DNA of 64,000 nt from Sediminibacterium sp. (GCA_030158665.1 JAOASM010000046.1:39999-103998); one strand, 5' to 3'. Counted from the first letter of the stretch, positions 8,240 to 18,679 are shown. The notes: generated by a model not told the origin, from the letters alone. Translations and numbers: made by a program.

Positions 8240-9532
8240 TTATTTAGTCTTTGAATGATCAAATACCAATTGACAAAAAGCTTTAACACCTACAATAAAT
8301 CCAGACTCATCTAAATAGAAATCTGGGGTATGGTGAGGGCCTGCTTTACTTGGATCTGTCCCTTTTGGCAAAGCACCTAAATTGAAAAAGAAGCTAGGTG
8401 CTTTTTCGCCAAAGAAAGAAAAATCTTCGGCACCAGTTACCCAAGTTGATTCTGATACATTCTCTGCACCTGCTGCTTTAATTAATGCAGGTAATGTTTT
8501 TTTAACCAAGCTAGGGTCATTGAAAGTTACTAAGGTTTTGGTATCAATAGTTACATCAGCAGTAGCGCCTGAACTAGCTGCGATTGTTTTTACGGTGTGT
8601 TTAATACGCTCGTGAACTTCCTTTTGCATTTTACTATCTAATGTTCTAATGGTTCCTGTCATCTCTGCAGTTTCAGGAATGATATTAGAACGAACACCAC
8701 TATTGATGGTGCCTACAGTAATCACAACTGGTGCAGTGGTTAAATCCATTTGTCTACTTACAATATGTTGTAAACCCTCCACTATTTGTGCAGAAGCAGC
8801 AATTGGATCTACACCGCCCCAAGGTTGAGAACCATGACTTCCTTTGCCATTTACTTTAATGGTAAACCAATCAGAAGAAGCCATGAATGCACCTGCTTTG
8901 TATTTTAAAGTACCTACTGGAGTTTGTGAACTGATATGGATACCAAATACAGCATCTACTTTTGGATTGTCTAATGCGCCTTCTTTAATCATTAAAGGTG
9001 CACCACCTTGTTCGGTTCCTGGAGCGCCTTCCTCAGCTGGTTGAAACAAGAATACAACTGTTCCAGGAAGGTCTTTCTGCATGGCATGCAATACTTTTGC
9101 TGTAGCCATTAAAATAGAAGTATGTGAGTCATGTCCACAAGCGTGCATCACAGGAACTTTTTTACCATCGTAGTCTGCAGTGACTTTTGAAGCAAAGGGT
9201 AAGCTATTTCTCTCATATACAGGTAACGCATCAATGTCTGCTCTTAGTGCAACTACAGCACCTGGTTTTCCACCTTTTAATACTGCCACCACACCTGTTT
9301 TAGCAACAGGGTAACGAACTTCGATACCAGGTAATGTTTTTAAAAAATCAGCTATGTATTTACCAGTATTGTATTCTCTATTTGATAATTCTGGATTTTG
9401 GTGAAAATGTCTTCTCCACTGAATTAATTCAGGTTCAACTTTTTCCAATAGTTGGGCATAATTTTTTGGAAGGTCTTGTGCTATTGAATTGCTTGCAATC
9501 AATAAGCTCATTGCGAATAAGAATTTACGCAT
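8240..9532 (-). CDS. secreted M20-family amidohydrolase
   Basis: A 430-residue zinc amidohydrolase of the M20D type (hippurate hydrolase / N-acyl amino acid amidohydrolase). An N-terminal signal peptide (residues 1-18, ending SIAQ) sends it to the periplasm or beyond. Metal-binding motifs: ALRADIDALP near residue 94, HACGHDSHTS near residue 130 and LFQPAEEGAPG near residue 165; the GADEF-type motif appears as TGAEDFSFF near residue 366. The natural substrate is unknown. Reading is leftward; its upstream neighbour in the same direction is the acyl-CoA mutase, 64 bases away. Confidence 0.9.
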   Translation of the reverse strand: MRKFLFAMSLLIASNSIAQDLPKNYAQLLEKVEPELIQWRRHFHQNPELSNREYNTGKYIADFLKTLPGIEVRYPVAKTGVVAVLKGGKPGAVVALRADIDALPVYERNSLPFASKVTADYDGKKVPVMHACGHDSHTSILMATAKVLHAMQKDLPGTVVFLFQPAEEGAPGTEQGGAPLMIKEGALDNPKVDAVFGIHISSQTPVGTLKYKAGAFMASSDWFTIKVNGKGSHGSQPWGGVDPIAASAQIVEGLQHIVSRQMDLTTAPVVITVGTINSGVRSNIIPETAEMTGTIRTLDSKMQKEVHERIKHTVKTIAASSGATADVTIDTKTLVTFNDPSLVKKTLPALIKAAGAENVSESTWVTGAEDFSFFGEKAPSFFFNLGALPKGTDPSKAGPHHTPDFYLDESGFIVGVKAFCQLVFDHSKTK

Positions 9533-9596
9533 AGGGTAGGTTTTGGTGATGAATGAAAGTGGAATAATGTTTTATATAAAAAATAGGTTGGTAGGT

Positions 9597-11165
9597 TTAA
9601 GCTTGGTATTCTCCAAAGATGTTTCTAAGCGTATCCGAAATTTCTCCCAATGTACATTTAGCTTCAACTGCAGCAATCACTGGAGGCATGATATTATTTC
9701 CGGTATTTGCAGCTTCTGCAATGGCAGCCAAACAACTTTGTGCTAGTGCATTATCACGATTTGCTTTCAAGGATTTTATTTTCTCAGTTTGTGCTTGTTG
9801 GATACTTGCGTCAATTTTAAAAATGGGGATTTTTGTGCTTTCTTCTGTTTCGTATTCATTGACACCAACGATGATCTTGTCTTTAGATTCAATATCTTTT
9901 TGGTATTTGTAGGCGCTATCGCTAATCCTATTTTGCATCCATCCAGATTCTATTGCAGCAACTGATCCGCCCATTTCATCTATTTGCTGAATCAATTCAA
10001 GTGCTTTAGATGCAACTTCTGCAGTTAAATTTTCTATGAAATAACTACCTGCTAATGGATCTGCAGTTTCAGGAATACCACTTTCAAATGCCACAATTTG
10101 TTGTGTTCTCAAAGCGATTGTAGCTGCTTGTTCTGTAGGTAAACCTAAGGCTTCGTCAAACCCATTGGTGTGTAAGCTTTGTGTACCACCCAACACTGCT
10201 GCAATGGTTTGAATCGTTACCCTTGAAATATTATTAAGTGGTTGTTGTGCTGTTAAAGTTGCACCACCTGTTTGTGTATGAAAACGCAACATCATTGCTT
10301 TTTCATCCGTAGCACCTAAGTCCTTCATCATTTTTGCCCAAATGGTTCTAGCAGCTCTGAACTTGGCTACTTCTTCGAATAAGTTATTATGTGCATTGAA
10401 GAAAAAGGATAATCTTTTTCCAAAGACATTGATGTCTAATCCTTTAGCCAACGCTGCTTCTACGTATGCTTTACCATTGCTCAAAGTAAAAGCAATTTCT
10501 TGCACAGCGGTACTGCCTGCTTCACGTATATGGTATCCAGAAATAGAAATGCTATTCCATTTTGGCAAATTGGTACTGCACCATTCAAAGATGTCAGTGA
10601 TGATGCGCATTGAATGCCTTGGAGGATAAATATAGGTACCTCTTGCTGCGTATTCTTTTAAAATATCATTTTGGATGGTTCCAGATAGTTGTTTTAAATC
10701 GATTCCTCTTTTTTTGGCTACGGCTACATAGAGTGCTAATAAGATAAATGAAGTTGCATTGATGGTCATTGAAGTACTGATTTTATCCAATGGTATAGCA
10801 TCAAATAAAATGTCCATATCCTCAATAGAACAAATAGAAACGCCTACTTTACCCACTTCACCATCAGCTAAAGCATGGTCTGCATCATACCCAATTTGAG
10901 TAGGTAGGTCAAAAGCGACACTTAGGCCCATGACACCTTGGGATAATAAATAGTGGTAGCGTTGGTTGCTTTCTTGAGCTGTTGAGAACCCTGCATATTG
11001 GCGCATCGTCCATAGTTTCCCACGGTACATATCATTTTGCACTCCTCTAGTGTAGGGGAAAGTACCTGGATTTGGAATTTCCTGCGCATGCTCTGGAAGA
11101 TCTACTGGAGTATAGACATTCTTAATCTCTATGCCACTGTCCGTTTGCTTCTTATTTGATTCCAT
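9597..11165 (-). CDS. acyl-CoA mutase large subunit (methylmalonyl-CoA mutase family), no B12 domain
   Basis: A 522-residue catalytic TIM-barrel subunit of the adenosylcobalamin acyl-CoA mutase family. The cobalamin-binding domain (DxHxxG) is absent, so a separate small subunit must supply it; none is in this window. Conserved: [26 protein letters not shown], Arg175 in [12 protein letters not shown] and His212 in SGYHIREAG (equivalents of Arg207 and His244 of the Propionibacterium enzyme). The position of its substrate-contacting Tyr89 reads Gln43 here (TRGVQNDMY), so the substrate may not be methylmalonyl-CoA. Conversion of methylmalonyl-CoA and succinyl-CoA is the default guess. Confidence 0.88.
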   Translation of the reverse strand: MESNKKQTDSGIEIKNVYTPVDLPEHAQEIPNPGTFPYTRGVQNDMYRGKLWTMRQYAGFSTAQESNQRYHYLLSQGVMGLSVAFDLPTQIGYDADHALADGEVGKVGVSICSIEDMDILFDAIPLDKISTSMTINATSFILLALYVAVAKKRGIDLKQLSGTIQNDILKEYAARGTYIYPPRHSMRIITDIFEWCSTNLPKWNSISISGYHIREAGSTAVQEIAFTLSNGKAYVEAALAKGLDINVFGKRLSFFFNAHNNLFEEVAKFRAARTIWAKMMKDLGATDEKAMMLRFHTQTGGATLTAQQPLNNISRVTIQTIAAVLGGTQSLHTNGFDEALGLPTEQAATIALRTQQIVAFESGIPETADPLAGSYFIENLTAEVASKALELIQQIDEMGGSVAAIESGWMQNRISDSAYKYQKDIESKDKIIVGVNEYETEESTKIPIFKIDASIQQAQTEKIKSLKANRDNALAQSCLAAIAEAANTGNNIMPPVIAAVEAKCTLGEISDTLRNIFGEYQA

Positions 11166-11254
11166 AGTTCAAATTACGAATATTTGCTTGTTTTTTAACG
11201 CAATAATTTTCCTTTTTCGATAAACAAGGGCAGATACAATCCCTAGATAAGTGT

Positions 11255-11262
11255 TAATTTTG
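11255..11262 (+). promoter_or_regulatory. -7 box upstream of the A-type Fe-S carrier gene
   Basis: TAATTTTG is an exact TAnnTTTG match 48 bases before the ATG. No convincing -33 TTG was found. Confidence 0.4.
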
Positions 11263-11310
11263 TAGTACAATTTGATCGACTAGAATTACATCACTGTATC
11301 AAAAAATAAT

Positions 11311-11673
11311 ATGCTTATGACAACGACAATAACTGAAAATATAACTGCTCCAGTAACATTTACAGTTGGAGCAATAGAGGAGATTCAACGTTTGATGCAT
11401 GCCCCTGATTTTGACCAACAACAAAGATTGAGAGTGGGAGTTAAAGGGGGTGGCTGTAGCGGGATGACCTACGTTTTAGGTTTTGATGTGCCTACTGAAA
11501 AAGACCTTTTATTCGCAATCGAAGGGATTCCTTGTTGTATGGAAACGGCGCATCAGATATACCTTTATGGAATGCAGATAGATTGGCAGGGTGGATTAAA
11601 CAGCCGTGGTTTTACTTTTACCAATCCCAATGCTTCTAGTACTTGCGGATGCGGTACTTCCTTTGCAGTTTAG
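11311..11673 (+). CDS. A-type iron-sulfur cluster carrier (HesB/IscA/SufA family)
   Basis: A 120-residue small carrier that receives Fe-S clusters from a scaffold and hands them to apoproteins. The three conserved cysteines are visible: GVKGGGCSGMTY near residue 47 and the C-terminal CGCG motif near residue 115, after the SRGFTFTNP block. Two ATGs, 11311 and 11317, are possible starts; both lie in a poorly conserved N-terminal extension. The gene stands alone, followed by a strong bidirectional terminator, and no suf or isc operon is beside it. Confidence 0.93.
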   Translation: MLMTTTITENITAPVTFTVGAIEEIQRLMHAPDFDQQQRLRVGVKGGGCSGMTYVLGFDVPTEKDLLFAIEGIPCCMETAHQIYLYGMQIDWQGGLNSRGFTFTNPNASSTCGCGTSFAV

Positions 11674-11690
11674 TTTCAATTTATTCTAAA

Positions 11691-11722
11691 AAAAAATGCC
11701 CACTTTTAAAGTGGGCATTTTT
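11691..11722. terminator. bidirectional terminator between the Fe-S carrier gene and secDF
   Basis: A near-perfect inverted repeat (AATGCCCACTT and AAGTGGGCATT) flanked by A-runs on the left and T-runs on the right can end transcription from both converging genes. Confidence 0.93.
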
Positions 11723-11742
11723 GTATTCAATCTAATCTAGTA

Positions 11743-14742
11743 CTAAGCATTATTAGCACTATGTTTTTTTGCTTTTGGTTCTGTACCCAATGGCTTGTTC
11801 TTAGCGAAATCCACTAATACTGGAGCAGCTACAAATATAGATGAGTAGGTACCTGTTACCACACCAATCAACATTGCGAATGCAAAACCTCTTGTTACTT
11901 CACCACCAAAGATGAATAAGATTAAGATGGTTAAGAATACAGTCAATGAAGTCATGATCGTTCTAGATAAGGTTTGGTTGATCGCTTTATTGATGATCGT
12001 AGCGTTGTCTACACCTTTCATTAAATGACTGTCCTCACGGATACGGTCATAAACAATCACAGTATCATTCATAGAGAAACCAATTACCGTTAGGATGGCA
12101 GCAATAAAGTGCTGGTCAATTTCTAATGGGAATGGAACGACTTCTCTTAAGAAACTAAATACAATCAATGTAACCAATACATCGTGTAACAATGAGAAGA
12201 TGGTTCCTAAAGAATATCTCCAGTCACGGAAACGAATAAAGATGTATAAACAAATTGCAATCAATGCAAAGATGGTTGCTTTTGTTGCACCTGCTTTTAA
12301 ATCATCAGAGATTGAAGGCAATACTTTTTGTTGTTGTTGCTTGTATTGCTCATCAAATTCTTTATAAGTAGTTCCTGCAGGTAACTGCTTACTTAAACCT
12401 TTAAATAACAATGCTTCAACTTCTTGATCTACATTATTACCTTGATCTTTGATTTTGTATGAAGTAGTGATATTGATTTGGTTCTTTGTGTCTACTGTTT
12501 TAATGATTGGTGCTTCACCAAACACTACTTTCAATTCGTTTCTAACTTCTTCAATATTGACAGTCTTATCAAATTTCACTGTGAAACTACGTCCACCAGC
12601 AAATTCAACTCCTTCGTCGAATCCGTTGAAGAAACTTGCTACACCACCAATTAATACAAAGATGGATAAGATATAAGCATACTTTCTGAACTCAATGAAT
12701 TTGAAATTAGCGTTCTTGAAAATACCTCTTGAAACTGCAGTAAAATATTCAAAGTGTCTGTTCTTACTTGTATAAATATCAGTGATCAATCTAGAAACTA
12801 GGATACCACAGAATAAAGACAATAAGATACCAATGATTTGTGTTGTCGCAAATCCTAATACAGGACCTAAACCAAAGTAAGCTAAAATAACAGCAGTTAA
12901 AAGGGTAGTCACGTGTGCATCCAAAACTGGAGACATTGAACGCTTATAACCATCTGCAACAGCCAATTGATAGCTCTTGCCTTTTGTTAATTCTTCTTTG
13001 ATTCTTTCAAATATAATTACGTTCGTATCAACAGCCATACCGATGGTCAATACCAAACCGGCAATACCTGGAGCAGTTAAGGTAAAACCTAACGCACTTA
13101 AGATACCAATTGTAAATAATAAGTTTAAGATCAACGCGATGTTAGCAACCCATCCACCAGTGTTAAAGTAAATCAACATCAAGGCAAAAATTACCAAGAA
13201 AGAAATACCAAATGCCATAGCACCACCTTGAATTGAAGCGTTTCCTAATGTAGGACCTACTTGTTGTTCAGCAACGATTTTTGCAGGAGCTGGTAATTTA
13301 CCACTCTCTAAAATTTGTGCTAAATCCTGTGCCGTCTTTAATGAGTAATTTCCAGAAATCTGAGAATTACCAGTTGTGATGGCATCATTTACATTTGGAG
13401 CAGAATAAACGATATTATCTAATACAATTGCAATAGGCTTACCTACGTTCTTAGAAGTCATTTTAGCCCAAATGCTTGTACCAATTTTATCCATGTTCAT
13501 CTTGATGGCTACTTTACCACGCTCGTCAAAATCTTGAGCAGCATTCGCCACATGATCGCCTTCTAATTCAGCTAAACCATTTTCTAAAGTTTTGATGGCA
13601 TATAAAGGTAAAACGTCTTTTGCTTTTGGATCAGATTCGTCAGGCTTACCATACATGAATACTAAGTTCGAAGGGAACTTAGATTTTACTTCTGGTAATG
13701 CTAAGTAAGCATTTAACACAGCTGAATCTTTCTTCATTGTATAACCGATCTCAGCAGGGAAAATGTACTGGCCATTTTTTGCTTGATAAGGTTGAGTGAA
13801 TTGAACAATTCTCAACAATGGATTTTTAGCAGCATTTGCTTTTGCAGTATCTATTTTCGCTACCACTGTTGAATCAACGATTCCTGCATTGCTTAATTCA
13901 ATTGCTTTATCAGCAGCTAAAATGGCAGTTTGGAAATCTTTGTTTTCAAAAGTATACACTTCAAAAAATTGAAGGTTGGCAGTAGATTGTAAATAAGAAC
14001 GAACACGCTCTTTATCAGAGATACCTGCTAATTCAATATTGATAATTCCTTTTGTAGGATCTGGGTTAATGGTTGGAGACGCTAAACCAAATCGGTCAAT
14101 ACGGGTATTTAAAATTCTGTATGTATTGTTGAATGCTTGGATAGATTGCTCTTGTAAATAAGAAGTTACAGTGGCATCAGATGCATCAAACTTTAATTTA
14201 CCATTGCTTCTAGTAGCGAATAATGGAGCTAATTTACCTGTAGGGTTAATTGCTTTATACTCAGTAGTAAACAAGGTGATTAAATCTGCGTTGCTGTTTG
14301 CTTTTTTACTTACCGCATTGGCTAATGCAGTGTTAAATGCTGGTTCCTTTGAGTAGTTAGCCAAAGATTTGATTAGACCATCTAATCCAACTTCCATGGT
14401 CACACTCATACCACCTTGTAAATCAAGACCTAACATTAACTCTTTTTCTTTAGCAGCAGCATAAGTGGTTAAGCCAAAGAATAGCTTAGTTTCTTTTGTA
14501 CTGTCTAATAAACGCTTGTAATACACTTTTTTAGCATCCGCTACACTGTCGTTGTATAACAATTGTTGATCTTTATCACTTGGATAAATCTGTTCAGCTT
14601 TTGGTAGTTTATTTACCCAAGCAGTTGCTTTAGCATCCATAGCTTTTTCATGAGATCTAACGAACCATGTAAAAGATAATTGGTAAAGACAAATTAAAAT
14701 AAGCGCAAATGTAAAAAAGCGCACTAATCCTTTAAGTTGCAT
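11743..14742 (-). CDS. secDF: protein translocase SecDF fusion
   Basis: A single 999-residue SecD-SecF fusion, the usual form in Bacteroidota. The SecD half starts with one membrane segment (about residues 8-25), then the DLQGG motif (Asp107), a large periplasmic domain, and five membrane segments from about residue 505. The SecF half begins near residue 670 with GVEFAGGRSF near residue 715 and a second set of membrane segments. It uses the proton gradient to pull preproteins through SecYEG from the periplasmic side. YajC, its usual partner, is encoded 5 kb away rather than next to it. Confidence 0.96.
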   Translation of the reverse strand: MQLKGLVRFFTFALILICLYQLSFTWFVRSHEKAMDAKATAWVNKLPKAEQIYPSDKDQQLLYNDSVADAKKVYYKRLLDSTKETKLFFGLTTYAAAKEKELMLGLDLQGGMSVTMEVGLDGLIKSLANYSKEPAFNTALANAVSKKANSNADLITLFTTEYKAINPTGKLAPLFATRSNGKLKFDASDATVTSYLQEQSIQAFNNTYRILNTRIDRFGLASPTINPDPTKGIINIELAGISDKERVRSYLQSTANLQFFEVYTFENKDFQTAILAADKAIELSNAGIVDSTVVAKIDTAKANAAKNPLLRIVQFTQPYQAKNGQYIFPAEIGYTMKKDSAVLNAYLALPEVKSKFPSNLVFMYGKPDESDPKAKDVLPLYAIKTLENGLAELEGDHVANAAQDFDERGKVAIKMNMDKIGTSIWAKMTSKNVGKPIAIVLDNIVYSAPNVNDAITTGNSQISGNYSLKTAQDLAQILESGKLPAPAKIVAEQQVGPTLGNASIQGGAMAFGISFLVIFALMLIYFNTGGWVANIALILNLLFTIGILSALGFTLTAPGIAGLVLTIGMAVDTNVIIFERIKEELTKGKSYQLAVADGYKRSMSPVLDAHVTTLLTAVILAYFGLGPVLGFATTQIIGILLSLFCGILVSRLITDIYTSKNRHFEYFTAVSRGIFKNANFKFIEFRKYAYILSIFVLIGGVASFFNGFDEGVEFAGGRSFTVKFDKTVNIEEVRNELKVVFGEAPIIKTVDTKNQINITTSYKIKDQGNNVDQEVEALLFKGLSKQLPAGTTYKEFDEQYKQQQQKVLPSISDDLKAGATKATIFALIAICLYIFIRFRDWRYSLGTIFSLLHDVLVTLIVFSFLREVVPFPLEIDQHFIAAILTVIGFSMNDTVIVYDRIREDSHLMKGVDNATIINKAINQTLSRTIMTSLTVFLTILILFIFGGEVTRGFAFAMLIGVVTGTYSSIFVAAPVLVDFAKNKPLGTEPKAKKHSANNA

Positions 14743-14771
14743 AATAGTTTGGTTAACTGATTTTTAGTCGG

Positions 14772-14801
14772 CAAATATAATGGAAACAAGCCTAAAATCA
14801 A
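14772..14801 (-). promoter_or_regulatory. promoter of secDF
   Basis: Read on the minus strand: TTG at 14801-14799 and an exact -7 box TATATTTG at 14779-14772, 19 bases apart. It lies 29 bases before the ATG. Confidence 0.6.
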
Positions 14802-14831
14802 GCCGATTAGCCATTATTTTGAGGGGGATTT

Positions 14832-15356
14832 CTAGTCGATGCTCATTTCAAAATAGAGGGGAGAATTGGCAGGAATACTGCCATTTGCGATAGGACCATA
14901 TCCCAATGAGGATGGAATGACCATTTTGATCTTTCCCCCTTTTCCAATCATAGGTACCGCAATCTGCCAGCCCACAATCAAATCTTTCAATGGATAAGTA
15001 ATTGTACCAGCGTCAAATTGAATACCTGTCATCAATTTTCCTTTATAAGTCATTGTAATTGAAGTACATAGGTCAGGTTTAGTGGTATCACCTGGAGCCA
15101 CAATTTGGTATAAAATACCACTAGGATGTACTGTATAAACGATTCCGTTGTTATTACAAAAAGCAATCATTTGAGCCCTTTGGGTAGCTGAACTATCATT
15201 CACATATTGTGCTTTTAAAGTACATGCGGTAGTTGTATTCTTGTTATCTGATTTACTACAAGCCGATAAAAGGCTTATTCCAGAAATAAGTAAAAACAGG
15301 CTTAAAATGCTTAATAAACTAGTTTTTGGGGTGTTTTTTGGTCTAAATTGGATCAT
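14832..15356 (-). CDS. FKBP-type peptidyl-prolyl isomerase, lipoprotein
   Basis: A 174-residue predicted lipoprotein: hydrophobic signal followed by lipobox LSAC with lipidated Cys33. The C-terminal 100 residues form an FKBP domain with GKLMTGIQFDAG near residue 107, IGKGGKIKMVIPSSLGYG near residue 143 and the closing PLYFEMSI strand. It probably assists folding of envelope proteins. Its ATG overlaps the stop of the upstream small membrane protein by four bases (ATGA), so the two form an operon. Confidence 0.88.
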   Translation of the reverse strand: MIQFRPKNTPKTSLLSILSLFLLISGISLLSACSKSDNKNTTTACTLKAQYVNDSSATQRAQMIAFCNNNGIVYTVHPSGILYQIVAPGDTTKPDLCTSITMTYKGKLMTGIQFDAGTITYPLKDLIVGWQIAVPMIGKGGKIKMVIPSSLGYGPIANGSIPANSPLYFEMSID

Positions 15357-15664
15357 TTTTTGTTTTTTATATGCTTGATTTCGTTAAAACGTTGTTCATT
15401 CATTTCCCAGGTAAATTGTTGATAGACCCAGCCAAATCCCACAGAAATAAGGATAATGGCAATTAAAATCCAGATAATATTGCCTCTAGAATTGGCGACC
15501 ATATTGGCTCTTTCGTACCAGCCCATCTCAGCCACAATCAACACCACAATACCCAATAATAAACTAATACTAAAACCTCTTAAAAAGGGTTTACGTTTAT
15601 AGTGGGGTAAGGCACGTTCTTTTTCCCAATAGTCATAAAATGCTGATTCGTCTGGGTGGATCAT
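15353..15664 (-). CDS. small membrane protein of unknown function
   Basis: No family recognised. The 103-residue protein (start chosen at MIHPDESAF; an upstream in-frame ATG at 15754 would add 30 residues overlapping the divergent gene) has two hydrophobic segments, about residues 36-54 and 63-82, flanked by charged ends. A -7 box lies three bases before this ATG, which supports the start. It overlaps the FKBP lipoprotein gene by four bases, so a role with that chaperone in the envelope is possible but unproven. Confidence 0.7.
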   Translation of the reverse strand: MIHPDESAFYDYWEKERALPHYKRKPFLRGFSISLLLGIVVLIVAEMGWYERANMVANSRGNIIWILIAIILISVGFGWVYQQFTWEMNEQRFNEIKHIKNKK

Positions 15665-15667
15665 GCG

Positions 15668-15675
15668 CAAATTTA
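15668..15675 (-). promoter_or_regulatory. -7 box of the small membrane protein/FKBP operon
   Basis: TAAATTTG on the minus strand is an exact TAnnTTTG match only three bases from the ATG at 15664, implying a leaderless message. No -33 TTG is clear. Confidence 0.4.
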
Positions 15676-15740
15676 TGCATTGCAATTTGAATTCCCTTGC
15701 TTTGACTATATTTAGTCCAATTTTAACGAAATTCAAAAAG

Positions 15741-16448
15741 ATGAAACGATTCATTCAAAAATTTGGCATCACGATTTACTTATTAGTTTTAATGCTCCAT
15801 TTGTTTGCTCAATTATTAGGATACACCAGTATTCAATTTGGCACTAAGTTGATTTTACTGCCATTGTTAATGCTCTTTTTTTATGTCCAACCATTTTTTG
15901 CAACAGCACCTAAAAGCAAGTACTTCATTTTAATTGGATTGTTTGGTTCTTTTTTAGGGGATGCGTTTTTGTTGTCTGATGCTTATTTTATTCCTGGGAT
16001 GATTGCCTTTATGACCACACATATTTTTAACATCTTATTTTTTCATCCAATAAAACCTTCTGAAGGAAAGTTGAAAAGAAAATATTTTATAGCCTTATTT
16101 TTATTGACTGCCTTTTGCGTATTTGTATATAGCTTTTTGAAGGATGCAATGGGTGGATTAATTTATCCTGTTTTAGTATACATGATTTTGATCTCCACTT
16201 CTGCTTTATACACTGTAAGAGTATCATTAAATTCGAAAGCTGCTTTGATTGCAGATTTGTTCTGGACACCAGGCATGCTCTTTTTTATTGCATCAGATAC
16301 CGTGCTTGCTTTTAATAAATTTTATTGGTCAACACAAAGCCCTATCGATAATATTGGATTGGTTACTATGGCCACTTATGGAGTGGCGCAACTCTTATTG
16401 GTAAAAGGATTTCAATTGTATTTCACTAAAGAGGAGAGCAGTCAATAA
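15741..16448 (+). CDS. YhhN/TMEM86-family membrane protein (lysoplasmalogenase-like)
   Basis: A 235-residue protein with about eight membrane helices. The GSFLGDAFLL segment near residue 73 and FIASDTVLAFNKF near residue 185 carry the conserved aspartates of the YhhN family. Animal TMEM86B is a lysoplasmalogenase; bacterial function is poorly known. The start was set at the ATG at 15741; an upstream in-frame ATG at 15663 overlaps the divergent gene. A TATATTTA sequence near 15708 resembles a -7 box. Confidence 0.85.
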   Translation: MKRFIQKFGITIYLLVLMLHLFAQLLGYTSIQFGTKLILLPLLMLFFYVQPFFATAPKSKYFILIGLFGSFLGDAFLLSDAYFIPGMIAFMTTHIFNILFFHPIKPSEGKLKRKYFIALFLLTAFCVFVYSFLKDAMGGLIYPVLVYMILISTSALYTVRVSLNSKAALIADLFWTPGMLFFIASDTVLAFNKFYWSTQSPIDNIGLVTMATYGVAQLLLVKGFQLYFTKEESSQ

Positions 16449-16478
16449 AAGATTAAATGGTTCCTAAAGTAGCTACAT

Positions 16479-16516
16479 AAAAAAAAGTCCTCCAATTGCT
16501 TGGAGGACTTTTTTTT
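16479..16516. terminator. bidirectional terminator between yhhN-like gene and groEL
   Basis: A perfect stem (GTCCTCCAA with TTGGAGGAC, loop TTGC) is extended by A-run/T-run pairing on both sides. It serves the two converging genes. Confidence 0.95.
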
Positions 16517-16534
16517 ATACTTTTAGTAAAAGTA

Positions 16535-18166
16535 TTAGTAACCCATACCGCCCATATCTGGAGCGCCACCTGGAGCTGGCATTTCTGCTTTTGGTTTGTC
16601 AGCAATCACACACTCTGTTGTTAACAACATAGAAGCGATTGATGCTGCATTTTCCAAAGCAACTCTTGATACTTTAGTTGGATCAATAACACCTGCTTTA
16701 AATAAGTTTTCGAAAACTTCTGTTCTTGCGTTGAAACCAAAGTCGTCTTTACCTTCTTTGATTCTTTGAACAACAATAGAACCTTCGATACCACTATTTT
16801 TAACAATTTGACGTAATGGTTCTTCAATTGCACGACGTACAATTTGGATACCAGTTGTCTCGTCGTCGTTTGCACCTTTTAATTTATCTAAGCTAGCAAC
16901 GGCACGGATATATGCCACACCACCACCAGGTACGATACCTTCTTCAACTGCAGCACGAGTTGCGTGTAATGCATCGTCTACACGGTCTTTCTTCTCTTTC
17001 ATTTCAGTTTCAGTTGCAGCACCAACATACAATACAGCTACACCACCACTTAATTTAGCTAAACGCTCTTGTAATTTTTCTTTATCGTACTCAGAAGTTG
17101 TATTCTCAATCTGAGCTTTAATTTGATTTACACGAGAAGTGATATCTGCTTTTTTCCCTTTACCACCTACGATAACGGTATTGTCTTTGTCAATAGTGAT
17201 AGAAGATGCTTGACCTAAATAAGTTAAGTCTGCATTTTCTAATTTGAATCCTTGCTCTTCGCTAATTACAGTACCTGCAGTTAGGATGGCAATGTCATTC
17301 AACATTTCTTTTCTTCTATCTCCAAATCCTGGCGCTTTTACAGCAGCAACTTTAATAGTTCCACGTAATTTATTCACTACCAATGTAGCCATTGCTTCAC
17401 CTTCTAAGTCTTCCGCGATGATTACCAATGGACGATTTGTTTGAGCTACTTTTTCTAAAATATGTAAGATATCTTTCATTGCAGAAATCTTCTTATCATA
17501 GATCAAGATGTATGGATTTTGCATTTCAGCTTCCATTTTTTCGCTGTTTGTAACGAAGTATGGAGATACATATCCACGATCAAATTGCATGCCTTCTACC
17601 ACATCTACTGTTGTATCAGTACCTTTTGCTTCTTCCACAGTGATTACACCTTCTTTACCCACTTTAGCCATTGCCGTTGCAATCAACTTTCCAATTTCAT
17701 TATCGTTGTTAGCTGAGATAGAAGCCACTTGCTCAATCTTCTTAGAGTCGTTTCCAACTGTTTGAGATTGTGCTTTTAAACTTGCAACCACTTTCTCAAC
17801 TGCTTTATCAATACCACGCTTCAAATCCATTGGATTTGCTCCAGCAGTTACGTTTCTTAAACCTTCACTGATGATTGCTTGAGCTAAAACAGTTGCAGTT
17901 GTTGTACCATCACCTGCTAAGTCTGCAGTTTTAGAAGCAACTTCTTTTACCATTTGAGCGCCAATGTTCTCGATAGGATCTTCTAAATCGATTTCTTTTG
18001 CTACAGATACACCATCCTTAGTTACAGAAGGTGATCCAAATTTTTTCTCAATCACTACGTTACGACCTTTTGGCCCTAAAGTAACTTTTACAGCGTTGGC
18101 TAATGTGTCAACACCTTTTTTCATTTTATTTCTCGCTTCTAAGTCGAAAAAAATCATTTTAGACAT
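16535..18166 (-). CDS. groEL: chaperonin GroEL
   Basis: A 543-residue 60-kDa chaperonin subunit of full length. Family marks: [11 protein letters not shown] near residue 29, the ATP-binding [11 protein letters not shown] near residue 86, [12 protein letters not shown] near residue 403 and a Gly/Met-rich C-terminal tail ending GGMGY. It forms the double heptameric ring that folds proteins in the cytosol with GroES. It lies 48 bases downstream of groES in the same direction. Confidence 0.98.
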   Translation of the reverse strand: MSKMIFFDLEARNKMKKGVDTLANAVKVTLGPKGRNVVIEKKFGSPSVTKDGVSVAKEIDLEDPIENIGAQMVKEVASKTADLAGDGTTTATVLAQAIISEGLRNVTAGANPMDLKRGIDKAVEKVVASLKAQSQTVGNDSKKIEQVASISANNDNEIGKLIATAMAKVGKEGVITVEEAKGTDTTVDVVEGMQFDRGYVSPYFVTNSEKMEAEMQNPYILIYDKKISAMKDILHILEKVAQTNRPLVIIAEDLEGEAMATLVVNKLRGTIKVAAVKAPGFGDRRKEMLNDIAILTAGTVISEEQGFKLENADLTYLGQASSITIDKDNTVIVGGKGKKADITSRVNQIKAQIENTTSEYDKEKLQERLAKLSGGVAVLYVGAATETEMKEKKDRVDDALHATRAAVEEGIVPGGGVAYIRAVASLDKLKGANDDETTGIQIVRRAIEEPLRQIVKNSGIEGSIVVQRIKEGKDDFGFNARTEVFENLFKAGVIDPTKVSRVALENAASIASMLLTTECVIADKPKAEMPAPGGAPDMGGMGY

Positions 18167-18214
18167 ATTCAGTTAATTTTTAAGTTCTTAAATAAGGTTT
18201 TAGTTACCTAACAA

Positions 18215-18508
18215 TTAAACAATTGCAAGGATATCACTTTCACGCATGATCAATAAATCTTGACCTTCAATTTGAATCTCTGTACCAGCATATTTGCCGT
18301 ATAAAACTGTGTCACCCACTTTTACAGTTACAGGCTCATCTTTTTTACCAGGACCAGCTGCTACGATTGTTCCACGTTGTGGTTTCTCTTTTGCAGTATC
18401 TGGGATGATGATTCCACCAGCTGTTTTCTCTTCAGCAGCGGCAGGCATAACAATTACTCTGTCATGTAGCGGGGTAATGTTTAATTTTTTTGCCGAACTC
18501 TTAGCCAT
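18215..18508 (-). CDS. groES: co-chaperonin GroES
   Basis: A 97-residue heptameric lid of the GroEL chamber. It has the start block [10 protein letters not shown], the mobile-loop region [14 protein letters not shown] near residue 26 and the [13 protein letters not shown] block near residue 66. It heads the groES-groEL operon. No CIRCE-type inverted repeat was seen in the roughly 190 bases before it, so HrcA control is not supported by the sequence. Confidence 0.97.
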   Translation of the reverse strand: MAKSSAKKLNITPLHDRVIVMPAAAEEKTAGGIIIPDTAKEKPQRGTIVAAGPGKKDEPVTVKVGDTVLYGKYAGTEIQIEGQDLLIMRESDILAIV

Positions 18509-18671
18509 AGTTTATCTTTTTAATTGATTAATAAAGGTGTAATCATAACAGCCATAACCATGCCATCTGCCTTTAAAGCAATTAGATAGGTCAAAATTTC
18601 AGTTCAGGTTGCTATTTTGTTACAAGGAAGCAAATTAATGCCAAAAATGTCAGTTTTAAGCATTTTTATTA

Positions 18672-18679
18672 TAGATTTG
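18672..18679 (+). promoter_or_regulatory. -7 box of nusB
   Basis: TAGATTTG is an exact TAnnTTTG match 23 bases before the ATG. The -33 element is not obvious. Confidence 0.5.

Noticed and set aside
9619..9912. Plus-strand 97-codon frame inside the acyl-CoA mutase gene
   Set aside because: It is antisense to a well-conserved enzyme and has no family resemblance.
14171..14356. Plus-strand short frames within secDF
   Set aside because: Shadows of the conserved SecDF reading frame on the other strand.
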